10,326 nt of DNA, from the NCBI GenBank assembly GCA_002499455.1, contig DALN01000046.1, forward strand, positions 1-10,326, read 5' to 3'. The notes under the pieces are model-generated. The model was not told the origin of the DNA and searched no databases. It saw only the letters and a program-made list of their open reading frames with translations. Shown in pieces: positions 1-6,866 of the stretch. This stretch comes from Methanoculleus sp. UBA77 (GTDB lineage: Archaea > Halobacteriota > Methanomicrobia > Methanomicrobiales > Methanoculleaceae). The stretch's first letter is position 1. Each line of letters opens with the position of its first letter. Made by a program: the position numbers and the translations under genes.

Positions 1-226
1 CGAGTATCTCCAGTGGCTCCTGATAGAGCGTGCACGTGCCGAAGGCTACCGGACGTTCGAGAACATGGGTGCGAACAACCCCGGTCCGGCCCTCTTCAAA
101 TCGAAGTTCAACCCCAGTCTCACGATGTATTTTGAGGTCGAGAAGAAGGATCCCCTCGGCGCGTTCTCCGAGTGGGCATACCGCTCCTTTGTGAAGCGGC
201 TGATGATGGCGACCGGGAGAATTTAG
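1..226 (+). CDS. FemAB/GNAT-like transferase, C-terminal end (5' truncated by window edge)
   Basis: The reading frame is open from base 2 to the TAG at 224-226 and encodes 74 residues; the rest lies outside the window. It aligns colinearly with the last ~78 residues of the complete gene at 649-1677: EYLQW, then FENMGANNP matching FENTGANNP, then a K(Y/F)NP segment, then FEVEKKD matching FEVSRKD, ending with EWAY. The two are therefore tandem paralogues. The family (FemAB-like or Acetyltransf_6, GNAT fold) includes peptidoglycan-bridge aminoacyltransferases and polysaccharide-associated acyltransferases. Archaea lack peptidoglycan, so the acceptor here is probably a sugar or amino-sugar polymer, or a lipid-linked precursor; that is inference. 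The DNA around 44-63 is identical over 20 bases to 2068-2087 in the third, decayed copy, so that remnant may derive from a copy like this one. Confidence 0.8.
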   Translation, partial: EYLQWLLIERARAEGYRTFENMGANNPGPALFKSKFNPSLTMYFEVEKKDPLGAFSEWAYRSFVKRLMMATGRI

Positions 227-287
227 GGTTCGCCGCCGTCCCGGTGCCTCGCAGCATCGGACAATGGGCGCTATCCTTGCCCTGCTT

Positions 288-472
288 GCTCGTCCTCCTG
301 CCCCGCACCTTCGGTGCTCAAACTCCTGTCTGAAACCCTCCGGGTTTCTCAAGCTCCGGCTCTGCGGGCCATCGCATCCTACGGACAGTCGTTCCCCGGA
401 CCATCGCACCCTACGGTCGGTTGCACACCACGTGAGGCCGCACTGCCGGGGGCTATCCCCCCTCCGGGAGGG
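288..472. repeat. Hairpin-rich, ~31-base periodic spacer
   Basis: This non-coding spacer carries a run of short perfect stems. GCACC/GGTGC pairs at 305-317. GAAACCC/GGGTTTC pairs at 332-348 with a 3-base loop. GGGGG/CCCCC pairs at 448-461. CCCTC/GAGGG pairs at 460-472 and shares bases with the previous stem. The first two hairpins are each followed by TCAARCTCC (318-326 and 349-357, 31 bases apart). A weaker match lies at 290-298. CCATCGCAYCCTACGG then occurs twice (369-384 and 401-416, 32 bases apart). No open frame here resembles a known protein. It may be a decayed tandem repeat or a structured spacer; the function is unknown. Confidence 0.5.
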
Positions 473-597
473 AGTTCAAAAGAGTTGTTATCCTGAAAAC
501 CGTGATCCTGGTCAACGGATGCATCCGAAGCCCGGAATGAGCGCCGTTTTCGTGCGGCCGGCCCGGCTCGATGCCCCGGGACGGCCCCCTCGGCCGT

Positions 598-608
598 TAA
601 GTATATAT
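598..608 (+). promoter_or_regulatory. Archaeal TATA box for the 649 gene
   Basis: The AT-rich element TAAGTATATAT stands alone in a GC-rich spacer. Archaeal transcription starts about 25 bases downstream, near 627-633, giving a short leader that just includes the ribosome binding site GGAGGA at 635-640. This supports translation from the TTG at 649. Confidence 0.55.
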
Positions 609-648
609 GATCGAACGCAGTAGGTAGGGCCTGCGGAGGAAAAGGAGT

Positions 649-1677
649 TTGCCGGTCGAGATCATCACTGACAGAGATACCTGGGACACGTTTATCGACG
701 AGAGCCCCTGGGGCCTCCTCTTTCATAAGTGGGACTTCTTAACGATCACAGAGCGGCATACCGGGTATACGTTTCTTCCCTACGGCGTCTACAAGAGCGA
801 AGAACTGTTCGCGGTCTGCCCCCTCTTCTGCAGGCGGACGAACGGCGTCACCGTCGTGCTCTCGCCGCCGCCCATGCAGGCGGTCATACCGTATCTCGGG
901 GTGGTGATGAGCAAGGACTACGCCGCGGCAAAGCAGAACCGGAAGGAGTCGATCCTGAAGGTGGTCGCGGGCGGGCTCTCGGAGGTGTGCCGCGACCTCG
1001 CACCGAACTACCTCTCGATAACCTTCGTTCCGGGCTTTCACGACATCCGCCCGTTCATCTGGGACGGCTACGAGACGGGGATCCACTACTCGTATGCGAT
1101 CGATCTTACACCGCCTCTCGAGACCCTCTGGGGGGCCCTGAACGCAAGGCTCAGGACGAGCCTCCGCAAGTTCGAGAAGGAGGGCTACTATCTGGAGGAG
1201 GGCAGCGACCTCACCCTCTTCTACGAGACGGTGCGCCAGCGGTTCAGCCGGCCGGAGGTCAATACCCCGATGATCTCCCGTGGCTACTTTGAGGATATCT
1301 TCCGGGCGTACCCGGAGTACGTCCATGTCTATCACCTCTACGACCGGGCCGGGGACCTAAAAGGGGTCGTCATGACCCAGGAGTACAAGCGGTATATCCT
1401 CTGGGTGGGGGGACCGAAGATCGAGGGCTCGTCGGCAAACGAGTATCTCCAGTGGTCCCTGCTCCGGGACGCCAGGGAGAAGGGTTTTCCGGAGTTCGAG
1501 AACACGGGAGCAAACAACCCGAACCTGAACATGCACAAGGCGAAGTACAACCCGGAGCTCTCGATCTTCTTTGAGGTGAGCAGAAAAGACAGCGTTGGCA
1601 GGGCCGCGGAGTGGGCCTACAGCAACATCATCAACAGGCCCCTGATCAAAAAGATGATGGTCCCCTATATCAGGTGA
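649..1677 (+). CDS. FemAB-like GNAT-fold acyl/aminoacyltransferase
   Basis: This is a complete 342-residue protein that starts at TTG, with GGAGGA (635-640) eight bases upstream. Similarity is recognised from sequence pattern to the FemAB-like / GNAT (Acetyltransf_6) family, often annotated in archaea as 'lipid II:glycine glycyltransferase-like'. The N-terminal half holds the first lobe. The second lobe begins with the characteristic LWGALNARLRTSLRKFEKEG block (about 160-179), a basic helix that in this family follows the acceptor-binding region. A conserved tail segment follows: NEYLQW (264-269), FENTGANNP (283-291) and KYNPEL (299-304). No signal peptide or membrane segment is evident, so it is probably cytosolic. 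The neighbours are a paralogue upstream, a remnant downstream and convergent CapK-like genes, which suggests surface-polysaccharide assembly. The substrate is not known. The frame stays open after the TGA into the remnant. Confidence 0.78.
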   Translation: MPVEIITDRDTWDTFIDESPWGLLFHKWDFLTITERHTGYTFLPYGVYKSEELFAVCPLFCRRTNGVTVVLSPPPMQAVIPYLGVVMSKDYAAAKQNRKESILKVVAGGLSEVCRDLAPNYLSITFVPGFHDIRPFIWDGYETGIHYSYAIDLTPPLETLWGALNARLRTSLRKFEKEGYYLEEGSDLTLFYETVRQRFSRPEVNTPMISRGYFEDIFRAYPEYVHVYHLYDRAGDLKGVVMTQEYKRYILWVGGPKIEGSSANEYLQWSLLRDAREKGFPEFENTGANNPNLNMHKAKYNPELSIFFEVSRKDSVGRAAEWAYSNIINRPLIKKMMVPYIR

Positions 1678-1702
1678 GCCGGCGGGGAGGTCCCCGGCTT
1701 TC
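1677..1702 (+). terminator. Possible stem-loop at the end of the FemAB-like gene
   Basis: AGCCGG at 1677-1682 pairs with CCGGCT at 1694-1699. Two further G-C pairs form after a bulged C, and the loop is GGAGGT. Only a short TTT follows, so it is a weak terminator candidate. The 12-base arm TCCCCGGCTTTC (1691-1702) has an inverted copy at 1752-1763, so the two arms could instead pair with each other. Confidence 0.3.
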
Positions 1703-1737
1703 AGGGGCGCCCCCGGATCACCCGAAAGCGGGACCGG

Positions 1738-2110
1738 GCCCTGAGAATCCGGAAAGCCGGGGAGGCGGGCATGAGCCTCGAGTGGAGCACCGATATCGCG
1801 CCGCTGTACGCAACGATCGCCGGGCGGTTCAGCGAGACCGGAATGGGTATCCCGACGATCGGCAGGCGCTACGCTGAGGACCTCTTCCGGCATACCCGGC
1901 GAGCCTCGCCGTACCATCTCCTCGACCGCGGAGGTGCGCTGACGGGCGCCGTCGCCGTCCAGGAGTACAGACGCTTTCTGCTCCGGGTGGGCACCCCACG
2001 GATCGAGAGCACCCATGCAGCAAACGAGTATCCCCGGTGTCTCCCTCTCTGGCGTGCACAGGCCGGGGGCTACCGGACGTTCGAGAATGCCGGGACGAAC
2101 ACGCCGGGTC
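1738..2110 (+). pseudogene. Decayed third FemAB-like copy (N-terminus deleted, C-terminus lost)
   Basis: The frame is that of the upstream gene and is uninterrupted from its TGA (1675-1677) to a stop near 2167. Its translation matches residues ~168-290 of the intact paralogue. RKAGEAGMSLEW aligns with RKFEKEGYYLEE, and DIAPLYATIAGRF with DLTLFYETVRQRF. VQEYRRFLLRVGTPRIES aligns with TQEYKRYILWVGGPKIEG, and AANEY with SANEY. FENAGTNTPG aligns with FENTGANNPN. Homology begins upstream of the ATG at 1771, so that ATG is not the ancestral start; about 165 N-terminal residues are missing. Similarity stops near 2105-2110, about 25 bases before the convergent stop codon at 2132. The conserved YLQW has become YPRC. 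A short expressed protein from 1771 (GGGGAGG just upstream) cannot be excluded but would lack most of the fold. Confidence 0.7.
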
Positions 2111-2131
2111 GTCTCCTACGTCGACCGATTC

Positions 2132-3514
2132 TCAGAGGTCCCCGACCGAGATCGGGAGTTTCTGGATGAGGTAGCGGAACTTGCCGCCCTCGGTGCGGGG
2201 GATCTCGTCGACAAAATGGACATGGATGTTCACCTCGTCGCCGAGTTGCCACCGCAGTTCCCGGGTCAGCTGCCGGGTATCCTCATCGGTGTAGGTCGGT
2301 TTTCTGACGACCTTCATGATCAGTTCGCCGATCTCTTCCTGATACATCTGGAACTGCCTGATATTCTCAAACGCCCCCGATTCGTAGTTGATGGGAGTGA
2401 CGGAGATCAGGTGGCCGTTCCGGGTCACGATGAACTCCTGGAGCCTCCCCTCCACCTTCTCGAGCAGGGGATACTGCCGCCTGCACGAGCACTGCTTATC
2501 CGTTGCAACCGCAACGTCCATCGTCCGGTAGCGGATGAGCGGGCAGACATAGTTCGTGAGGTTCGTCGAGACCACCTCGCCCATCGCGCCCGGTCCCGCG
2601 ACCGGCCGGCCGTCCCTCCCGATCAGCTCGACGATGCTGTACTCGGGGAAGATGTGGTAGCGGGTGCTCTCCTCGCACTCTCCGGCAAGCACCGTCTGCT
2701 CGGAGTTCCCATACCAGGAGAAGACCCGGCACCCGAAGGCCTCGGAAAGAAGGCTCCGCTGCCAGGGGTAGAGGTTCTCGGACCCGCAGAGGACCGCCTT
2801 CACGGTCGGGAACGGCTCGACCTCGTGTTCGCGCATGTACCGGGCAAGGATTACGGCCGTGGAGGGATACGCGTGGATGAACCGGGGACGAAACGTGCGG
2901 ATCCGGTCGATGTAGGCGGGGAGGGTCTCCTCGTTCATCTGGTGGGAGGACATGATCAGCCACCGCCCAAAGAGCGCCTTCTTCCAGTAGACGCCGCTTG
3001 AGGCCGCGTCGACCACGTGGCCCCGGAGGATGACGCAGCGGTCGCGGAAGCGGTAGCCGACGCGGTCCCACTGGGTCTTCATGAACGCCCATTCGCGGGC
3101 CCGGGAGATCCCTTTCTCGTAGTAGAACCCCATCGGGGTGCCGGTGGATCCGGACGTTCGCACGTACTCAAAGGCCGACTCCGGGTAGTTTCTGGCTTTC
3201 AGGTCGGCAAGGTTGGCCTGGACGATCTCCTTGGTCAGGAAGGGGAGAAGGGTGAGGTCTGCGGGGGTCCGGATGTCCTCAGGCACGAGGCTCCGCTCCT
3301 GGAAGACCCGGCGGTAGTAGGGAACGTTCTCGTAGGCGTGGTCGAGCAGGCGCGAGAGCGCCTTTGTCTGGTAGGCCGCGAGTTCTTCCCGGCTCCACCA
3401 CTGGGACTCCTGGAGGAGCGTATACATCGCCCGGTACGCGCGGTAGGAGGGCACCAGACTGAGGGCTTTCAGGGTGATCGGGTTTGCGGATGCTTTCAGG
3501 AGATCAGACTTCAT
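2132..3514 (-). CDS. PaaK/CapK-family adenylate-forming enzyme, copy 1
   Basis: This 460-residue protein starts at the ATG at 3514, with a strong ribosome site (GGAGGTG, five bases spacing); the in-frame extension to 3679 overlaps the upstream gene and is rejected. It belongs to the ANL superfamily, PaaK-like branch (COG1541), which includes phenylacetate-CoA ligase, coenzyme F390 synthetase and capsule proteins named CapK. Motifs: TSGSTGTP (120-127, the ATP-phosphate loop), YGNSEQ (268-273, A5-like), YRTMD (329-333, A7-like), a CSC pair (342-344), then EGRLQEFIV leading into the small C-terminal domain. It should activate a carboxylate with ATP. The partner is unknown; the FemAB-like neighbours favour polysaccharide decoration over F390 synthesis. 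It is the second gene of an operon, 16 bases after copy 2. Residues ~42-335 are almost identical to copy 2, whereas the last ~100 residues are far more diverged. Confidence 0.82.
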   Translation of the reverse strand: MKSDLLKASANPITLKALSLVPSYRAYRAMYTLLQESQWWSREELAAYQTKALSRLLDHAYENVPYYRRVFQERSLVPEDIRTPADLTLLPFLTKEIVQANLADLKARNYPESAFEYVRTSGSTGTPMGFYYEKGISRAREWAFMKTQWDRVGYRFRDRCVILRGHVVDAASSGVYWKKALFGRWLIMSSHQMNEETLPAYIDRIRTFRPRFIHAYPSTAVILARYMREHEVEPFPTVKAVLCGSENLYPWQRSLLSEAFGCRVFSWYGNSEQTVLAGECEESTRYHIFPEYSIVELIGRDGRPVAGPGAMGEVVSTNLTNYVCPLIRYRTMDVAVATDKQCSCRRQYPLLEKVEGRLQEFIVTRNGHLISVTPINYESGAFENIRQFQMYQEEIGELIMKVVRKPTYTDEDTRQLTRELRWQLGDEVNIHVHFVDEIPRTEGGKFRYLIQKLPISVGDL

Positions 3515-3530
3515 CTGGACACCTCCTGCT

Positions 3531-4958
3531 TCAGGCGGCGGGATCTGGGGATGTGTGCTCAATCCTCCCTTCCTCCTGTTCGCCGAAACATATCGGCAGG
3601 TTCTGGACAAAGTATCGATATTTGCCGCGGGCGGTGAGCGGGATGCTCTCGACATATTTGATGGTGATGGTGACGTCACTGCCGCAGCTGCGGCTCACTT
3701 CCTGATAGAGATACTCCTCGTCCCGCTTGCTGAACGCGGGTTTTTTCACGACATTCAGGATAACCTCCCCGATCCTGTCCTGGTAGAACTGGAACTGCTT
3801 GACGTTGTCGAACGCGTCGGTGTCGATGTTCATGGTAAGGCCCGAGAGGAGCTCGCCTCTCCCGGTCACGATGAAGTCCTGGACCCTTCCTTCCACGCGC
3901 TTGAGCAGCGGGTAGGCGCGGCCGCAGGTGCAGGTCCCCTCGGCTTCCGTCGCAAGGTCCATGGTCCGGTAGCGGATGAGCGGGCAGACGTAATTCGTGA
4001 GGTTCGTCGCGACCACCTCGCCCATCGCGCCCGGCCCCGTGACCGGCCGGTCGTCTTTCCCGATCAGCTCGACGATGCCGTATTCGGGGAAGATGTGGTA
4101 GCTGGTGCTCTCCTCGCACTCCCCGGCAAGCACCGTCTGCTCGGAGTTCCCGTACCAGGAGAAGACCCGGCACCCGAATGCCTCGGAAAGAAGGCTCCGC
4201 TGCCAGGGATAGAGGTTCTCAGACCCACAGAGGACCGCCTTCACGGTCGGGAACGGCTCGACCTCGTGCTCCACCATGTACCGGGCGAGGACCACGGCCA
4301 TCGAGGGGTATGCCTGGATGAACCGGGGCCGGAACGCCCGGATCTGGTCGATGTAGACGGGGAGGGTCTCCTCGTTCATGTGGTGCGAGGACATCAGGAG
4401 CCACCGGCCAAGAAGCGTCTTCTTCCAGTAGATGTTGTCCTCCGGTGAACCGACGATGTAGCCGCGGAGGATGACGCAGCGGTCGCGGAAACGGTAACCG
4501 ACGCGGTCCCACTGGGTCTTCATGAACGCCCATTCGCGGGCCCGGGATGCCCCTTTCTCGTAGTAGAACCCGACGGGGATACCGGTGGAGCCGCCGGTGG
4601 TGACGTACTCGAAGGCCGACTCCGGGTAGTTTCTGGCTTTCAGATCGGCAAGATTGTTCTGCAGGTCATGCCTGGTCAGGAAGGGGAGGAGGGTGAGGTC
4701 TGCGGGGGTCTGGATGTCCTCCGGCACGAGGCTCCGCTCCCGGAAGATCCGGCGGTAGTAGGGGACGTTCTCGTAGGCGTGGTCGAGCAGGCGCGAGAGT
4801 TCCTGTGCCTGGTAGGCCGCGAGTTCTTCCCGGCTCCATCGCCGGGACTGCCGGAGAAGGGCGTAGGTCTTTCGGTAGACGTTGTATGAAGGAAGGATGT
4901 CGAGCGCTCTTGCCGTGAGCGAATCCCGGTCGCGGGCCTTCTCTTCCGGGTATACCAT
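3531..4958 (-). CDS. PaaK/CapK-family adenylate-forming enzyme, copy 2
   Basis: This 475-residue protein is the first gene of the minus-strand pair. The start chosen is the ATG at 4958, preceded by AGGAGAG with about eight bases spacing; the open frame continues to 5324 but without ribosome site or family-like sequence. The phosphate loop reads TTGGSTGIPVG (120-130), a little different from the TSGSTGTP of copy 1. YGNSEQ (269-274), YRTMD (330-334) and a CTC pair (343-345) are shared. The C-terminal domain (from ~357) differs clearly from copy 1, and there is a unique acidic tail (about 460-475). As the C-terminal domain of ANL enzymes contributes to acceptor handling, the two copies may use different acceptors (inference). 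It may be co-transcribed with copy 1 from a TATA element near 5142-5151. Confidence 0.82.
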   Translation of the reverse strand: MVYPEEKARDRDSLTARALDILPSYNVYRKTYALLRQSRRWSREELAAYQAQELSRLLDHAYENVPYYRRIFRERSLVPEDIQTPADLTLLPFLTRHDLQNNLADLKARNYPESAFEYVTTGGSTGIPVGFYYEKGASRAREWAFMKTQWDRVGYRFRDRCVILRGYIVGSPEDNIYWKKTLLGRWLLMSSHHMNEETLPVYIDQIRAFRPRFIQAYPSMAVVLARYMVEHEVEPFPTVKAVLCGSENLYPWQRSLLSEAFGCRVFSWYGNSEQTVLAGECEESTSYHIFPEYGIVELIGKDDRPVTGPGAMGEVVATNLTNYVCPLIRYRTMDLATEAEGTCTCGRAYPLLKRVEGRVQDFIVTGRGELLSGLTMNIDTDAFDNVKQFQFYQDRIGEVILNVVKKPAFSKRDEEYLYQEVSRSCGSDVTITIKYVESIPLTARGKYRYFVQNLPICFGEQEEGRIEHTSPDPAA

Positions 4959-5074
4959 TGCTTCATCTCTCCTGGCGTCAGGTACCCTTCGGCCGCTGCG
5001 CCTGGAGCGGCTCTGGAGTACTTCTTCCCCCTGCTGTCCGTGTACCCCCATCTGTTGGCCCACTCGTGCCGGAG

Positions 5075-5093
5075 GGTGCATGCACCGGCCGGT
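5075..5093. repeat. Palindrome GGTGCATGCACC plus GGCCGGT (copy A)
   Basis: A perfect 12-base palindrome (5075-5086) is followed by GGCCGGT. A near copy, GGTGCCTGCACC then C then GGCCGGT, lies at 6633-6652. Copy A sits in the probable leader of the CapK-like operon and copy B right after the radical SAM stop codon. The role is unknown; a small dispersed palindromic element is possible. Confidence 0.4.
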
Positions 5094-5141
5094 CGCGGAG
5101 CGGGTTTGGGGTGCACTGGGGTTGTATACTCCTGAACAATG

Positions 5142-5151
5142 TATAAATAAA
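5142..5151 (-). promoter_or_regulatory. TATA element for the CapK-like operon
   Basis: On the minus strand the sequence reads TTTATTTATA, a good archaeal TATA box. Initiation would fall near 5115-5118, leaving a leader of about 160 bases before the ATG at 4958. Directly upstream of the box (5153-5165) is the inverted repeat TGGCA-tga-TGCCA, well placed for a regulator. Confidence 0.45.
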
Positions 5152-5320
5152 TTGGCATGATGCCATGGGCTCCGTCGGGAATCGGCGTTCCGTATGTACA
5201 GGAATCTTCCGTCCGGCGGGTAACGGGCGGCTGAAAATCGCGCTCTTTTCCGTAAGCGTTCAGATCCAGTGTATTTCGCGTCACAGAATACGGTTTGCCG
5301 AACACTCGTCTCTGAACAGA

Positions 5321-5351
5321 GCATCTGGATAAACTATAAATATGCAGATGC
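5321..5351 (+). promoter_or_regulatory. TATA box flanked by inverted repeat, radical SAM gene promoter
   Basis: ACTATAAATA (5333-5342) is a near-ideal archaeal TATA box. It is framed by a perfect 7-base inverted repeat, GCATCTG (5321-5327) and CAGATGC (5345-5351). A protein bound to these arms would block TBP/TFB access, so repression is plausible. Transcription would begin near 5363-5370, about 70 bases before the ATG at 5437. The whole 4959-5436 spacer holds no other supported gene. Confidence 0.5.
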
Positions 5352-5436
5352 CTATCAGGGGTATGTCCTGGTAAGATAAGGCGACAGTCTCGGGTCGGCA
5401 GCTCCGGTGTGGGGTGCATGCCCGGGAGAAGGGGGG

Positions 5437-6630
5437 ATGCATATTCTTCAGAAGGCAGTATCTGATAGCGGTAGCGGTGCGGAGATTTTGACCGATCTCC
5501 ATACAGAGAGTGACGTTCTTGACGAGATCCGGGGCCTCGCCGGAAGCCTGCGGAGGCAGAATGGGTCAGCCCCGGCAGATCTCGACTTCACTGTTCCCAT
5601 CGGCTGGGAGGAGCGGATCGGGCACCTTGATGGTCACCCCATCAAGCGGCTCATCATCTTCCTCCGCTCGACGGGCTGCGAGTGGGTCGAGAAGACCGGG
5701 GGGTGCACCATGTGCGGGTTTTACTGTGCAACCTCCCGGGGCAGGGAGATCTCGGCCGAGGAGTATGTCGCGCAGTTCGAGTACGTGATGGACGCCGTCG
5801 ATCTCGGGGACTACCCGATCGTCTCGGTCTACAACGACGGCAATATCTTTAACGAGCGCGAGATGCCTGTTGCCGCCATCGAGAAGATCTGCTCGTATAT
5901 CGACGGCTACAAGAACATCAAGAAGGTCGTCGTCGAGTCGAGGATCGATTACTCCCCCGACGAGCACGTGGCAAAGATGAAGAAGTCCTTGAACGGCCGG
6001 CAGCTCGAGGTGGCGTTCGGGTTTGAGTCCGCGAACCCCGAGGTGATGAACCTCTGCATCAACAAGGGATTCTCGGCGAACAACTTCGACCACTTCCACT
6101 CGAGGATGCGGAGCATGGGCGTGCTGACAAAACCGCTCCTGCTCGTCAAGCCGCCGTTCCTCACGGACACCGAGGCGGTGCGCGACGTCCTCTCGACCGT
6201 CGCCTACTGCGTCTCCCGCGGGATCGACTACGTGGATCTCGAGGTGACGACGGTCGAGAAGAACACGGTCGTGCATGAACTCTGGAAGAGCAACCTCTAC
6301 CGCCCCCCCTGGCTCTGGAGCCTGGTCGACCTCCTGCAGCAGTGCCGGGCGCGGTTCGGGGACCATGCCCATGTCTATGTCAGCCCCTGGACCTACTCGG
6401 TCGAGTCGCTCGATTGGGCGCGGAACTGCGGGTCGTGCGATGAGGAGTTCGTCAAAGCGATAGAGCGCTACAACTGCCGTTTCGATACGGGGGAGTTCGA
6501 GGGGCTCGACTGTTCGTGCCGGGACGACGAGTGGCGGGATGCCGTGGCGATAGAGGACCCCCGCCCGATACCGCAGAGGATCCGCGAACAGCTTGCATAC
6601 GTCCGGAATATGCGTCTCTCCTCAGTGTAG
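5437..6630 (+). CDS. Radical SAM protein of the archaeosine synthase (RaSEA) family
   Basis: This 397-residue protein starts at the ATG at 5437, with GGGAG (5424-5428) eight bases upstream; a GTG at 5407 would add ten unlikely residues. The segment RSTGC(81)EWVEKTGGC(90)TMC(93)GFYC(97) gives the spaced cysteines of an Elp3-like radical SAM [4Fe-4S] site, and GGCTMCG is typical of RaSEA as I know the family. Downstream are VYNDGNIFNE (131-140), VVVESR (164-169) and FGFES (194-198), matching radical SAM barrel strands. The C-terminus has further cysteines (331, 334, 347, 359, 361; CGSC and CSC), a possible extra metal site. RaSEA works with ArcS to turn the lysine adduct of preQ0 in the tRNA D-loop (position 15) into archaeosine. 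No ArcS or Tgt gene is visible here, so a paralogue with another role is possible. Confidence 0.68.
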   Translation: MHILQKAVSDSGSGAEILTDLHTESDVLDEIRGLAGSLRRQNGSAPADLDFTVPIGWEERIGHLDGHPIKRLIIFLRSTGCEWVEKTGGCTMCGFYCATSRGREISAEEYVAQFEYVMDAVDLGDYPIVSVYNDGNIFNEREMPVAAIEKICSYIDGYKNIKKVVVESRIDYSPDEHVAKMKKSLNGRQLEVAFGFESANPEVMNLCINKGFSANNFDHFHSRMRSMGVLTKPLLLVKPPFLTDTEAVRDVLSTVAYCVSRGIDYVDLEVTTVEKNTVVHELWKSNLYRPPWLWSLVDLLQQCRARFGDHAHVYVSPWTYSVESLDWARNCGSCDEEFVKAIERYNCRFDTGEFEGLDCSCRDDEWRDAVAIEDPRPIPQRIREQLAYVRNMRLSSV

Positions 6631-6632
6631 GC

Positions 6633-6652
6633 GGTGCCTGCACCCGGCCGGT
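6633..6652. repeat. Imperfect palindrome GGTGC-ct-GCACC plus GGCCGGT (copy B)
   Basis: It begins two bases after the radical SAM stop codon and closely matches copy A at 5075-5093. The GGTGC/GCACC stem is followed by G-rich sequence without a T tract, so it is not a classic terminator. The rest of 6653-6860 shows no gene I can support. Confidence 0.4.
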
Positions 6653-6866
6653 GGGGGAGGCGGCACCTCCTCGCCCTGCTCCCGGCCATAATTCTATCCG
6701 GGGAGCGGGCCGGCATGAGTCCTGCCAGGCTTACGCTGCCGTGGCGAGAGTGTTCACAATATCGGTTGTTTTGCAGAGCGCTCCCGAACCGCGGGGCTGG
6801 ATTGGCATCTTTCACCGGGGTCGGATTTTTTTCAGTCGAGCCTGCATCCGGGGATGGGTTCATATA

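Noticed and set aside
369..416. CRISPR-like repeat from the two 16-base CCATCGCAYCCTACGG copies
   Set aside because: There are only two imperfect copies with a 16-base spacer and no cas genes.
264..623. 119-residue plus-strand frame in the spacer before 649
   Set aside because: It covers the hairpin repeats and the TATA box, has no ribosome site and has Pro/Arg/His-rich shadow composition.
3515..3679. Upstream extension of CapK copy 1 to 3679
   Set aside because: It would overlap the end of copy 2, whereas ATG 3514 has an excellent ribosome site and gives colinear proteins.
2015..4448. Long plus-strand frames across 2015-3001, 3017-3637 and 3474-4448
   Set aside because: They are antisense shadows of the CapK-like genes, rich in Asp/Arg/Pro/Leu, and recur at matching places in both paralogues simply because the genes are duplicates.
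4959..5324. Upstream extension of CapK copy 2 to 5324
   Set aside because: The added 122 residues are not family-like and cross the TATA element; the ATG at 4958 has a good ribosome site.
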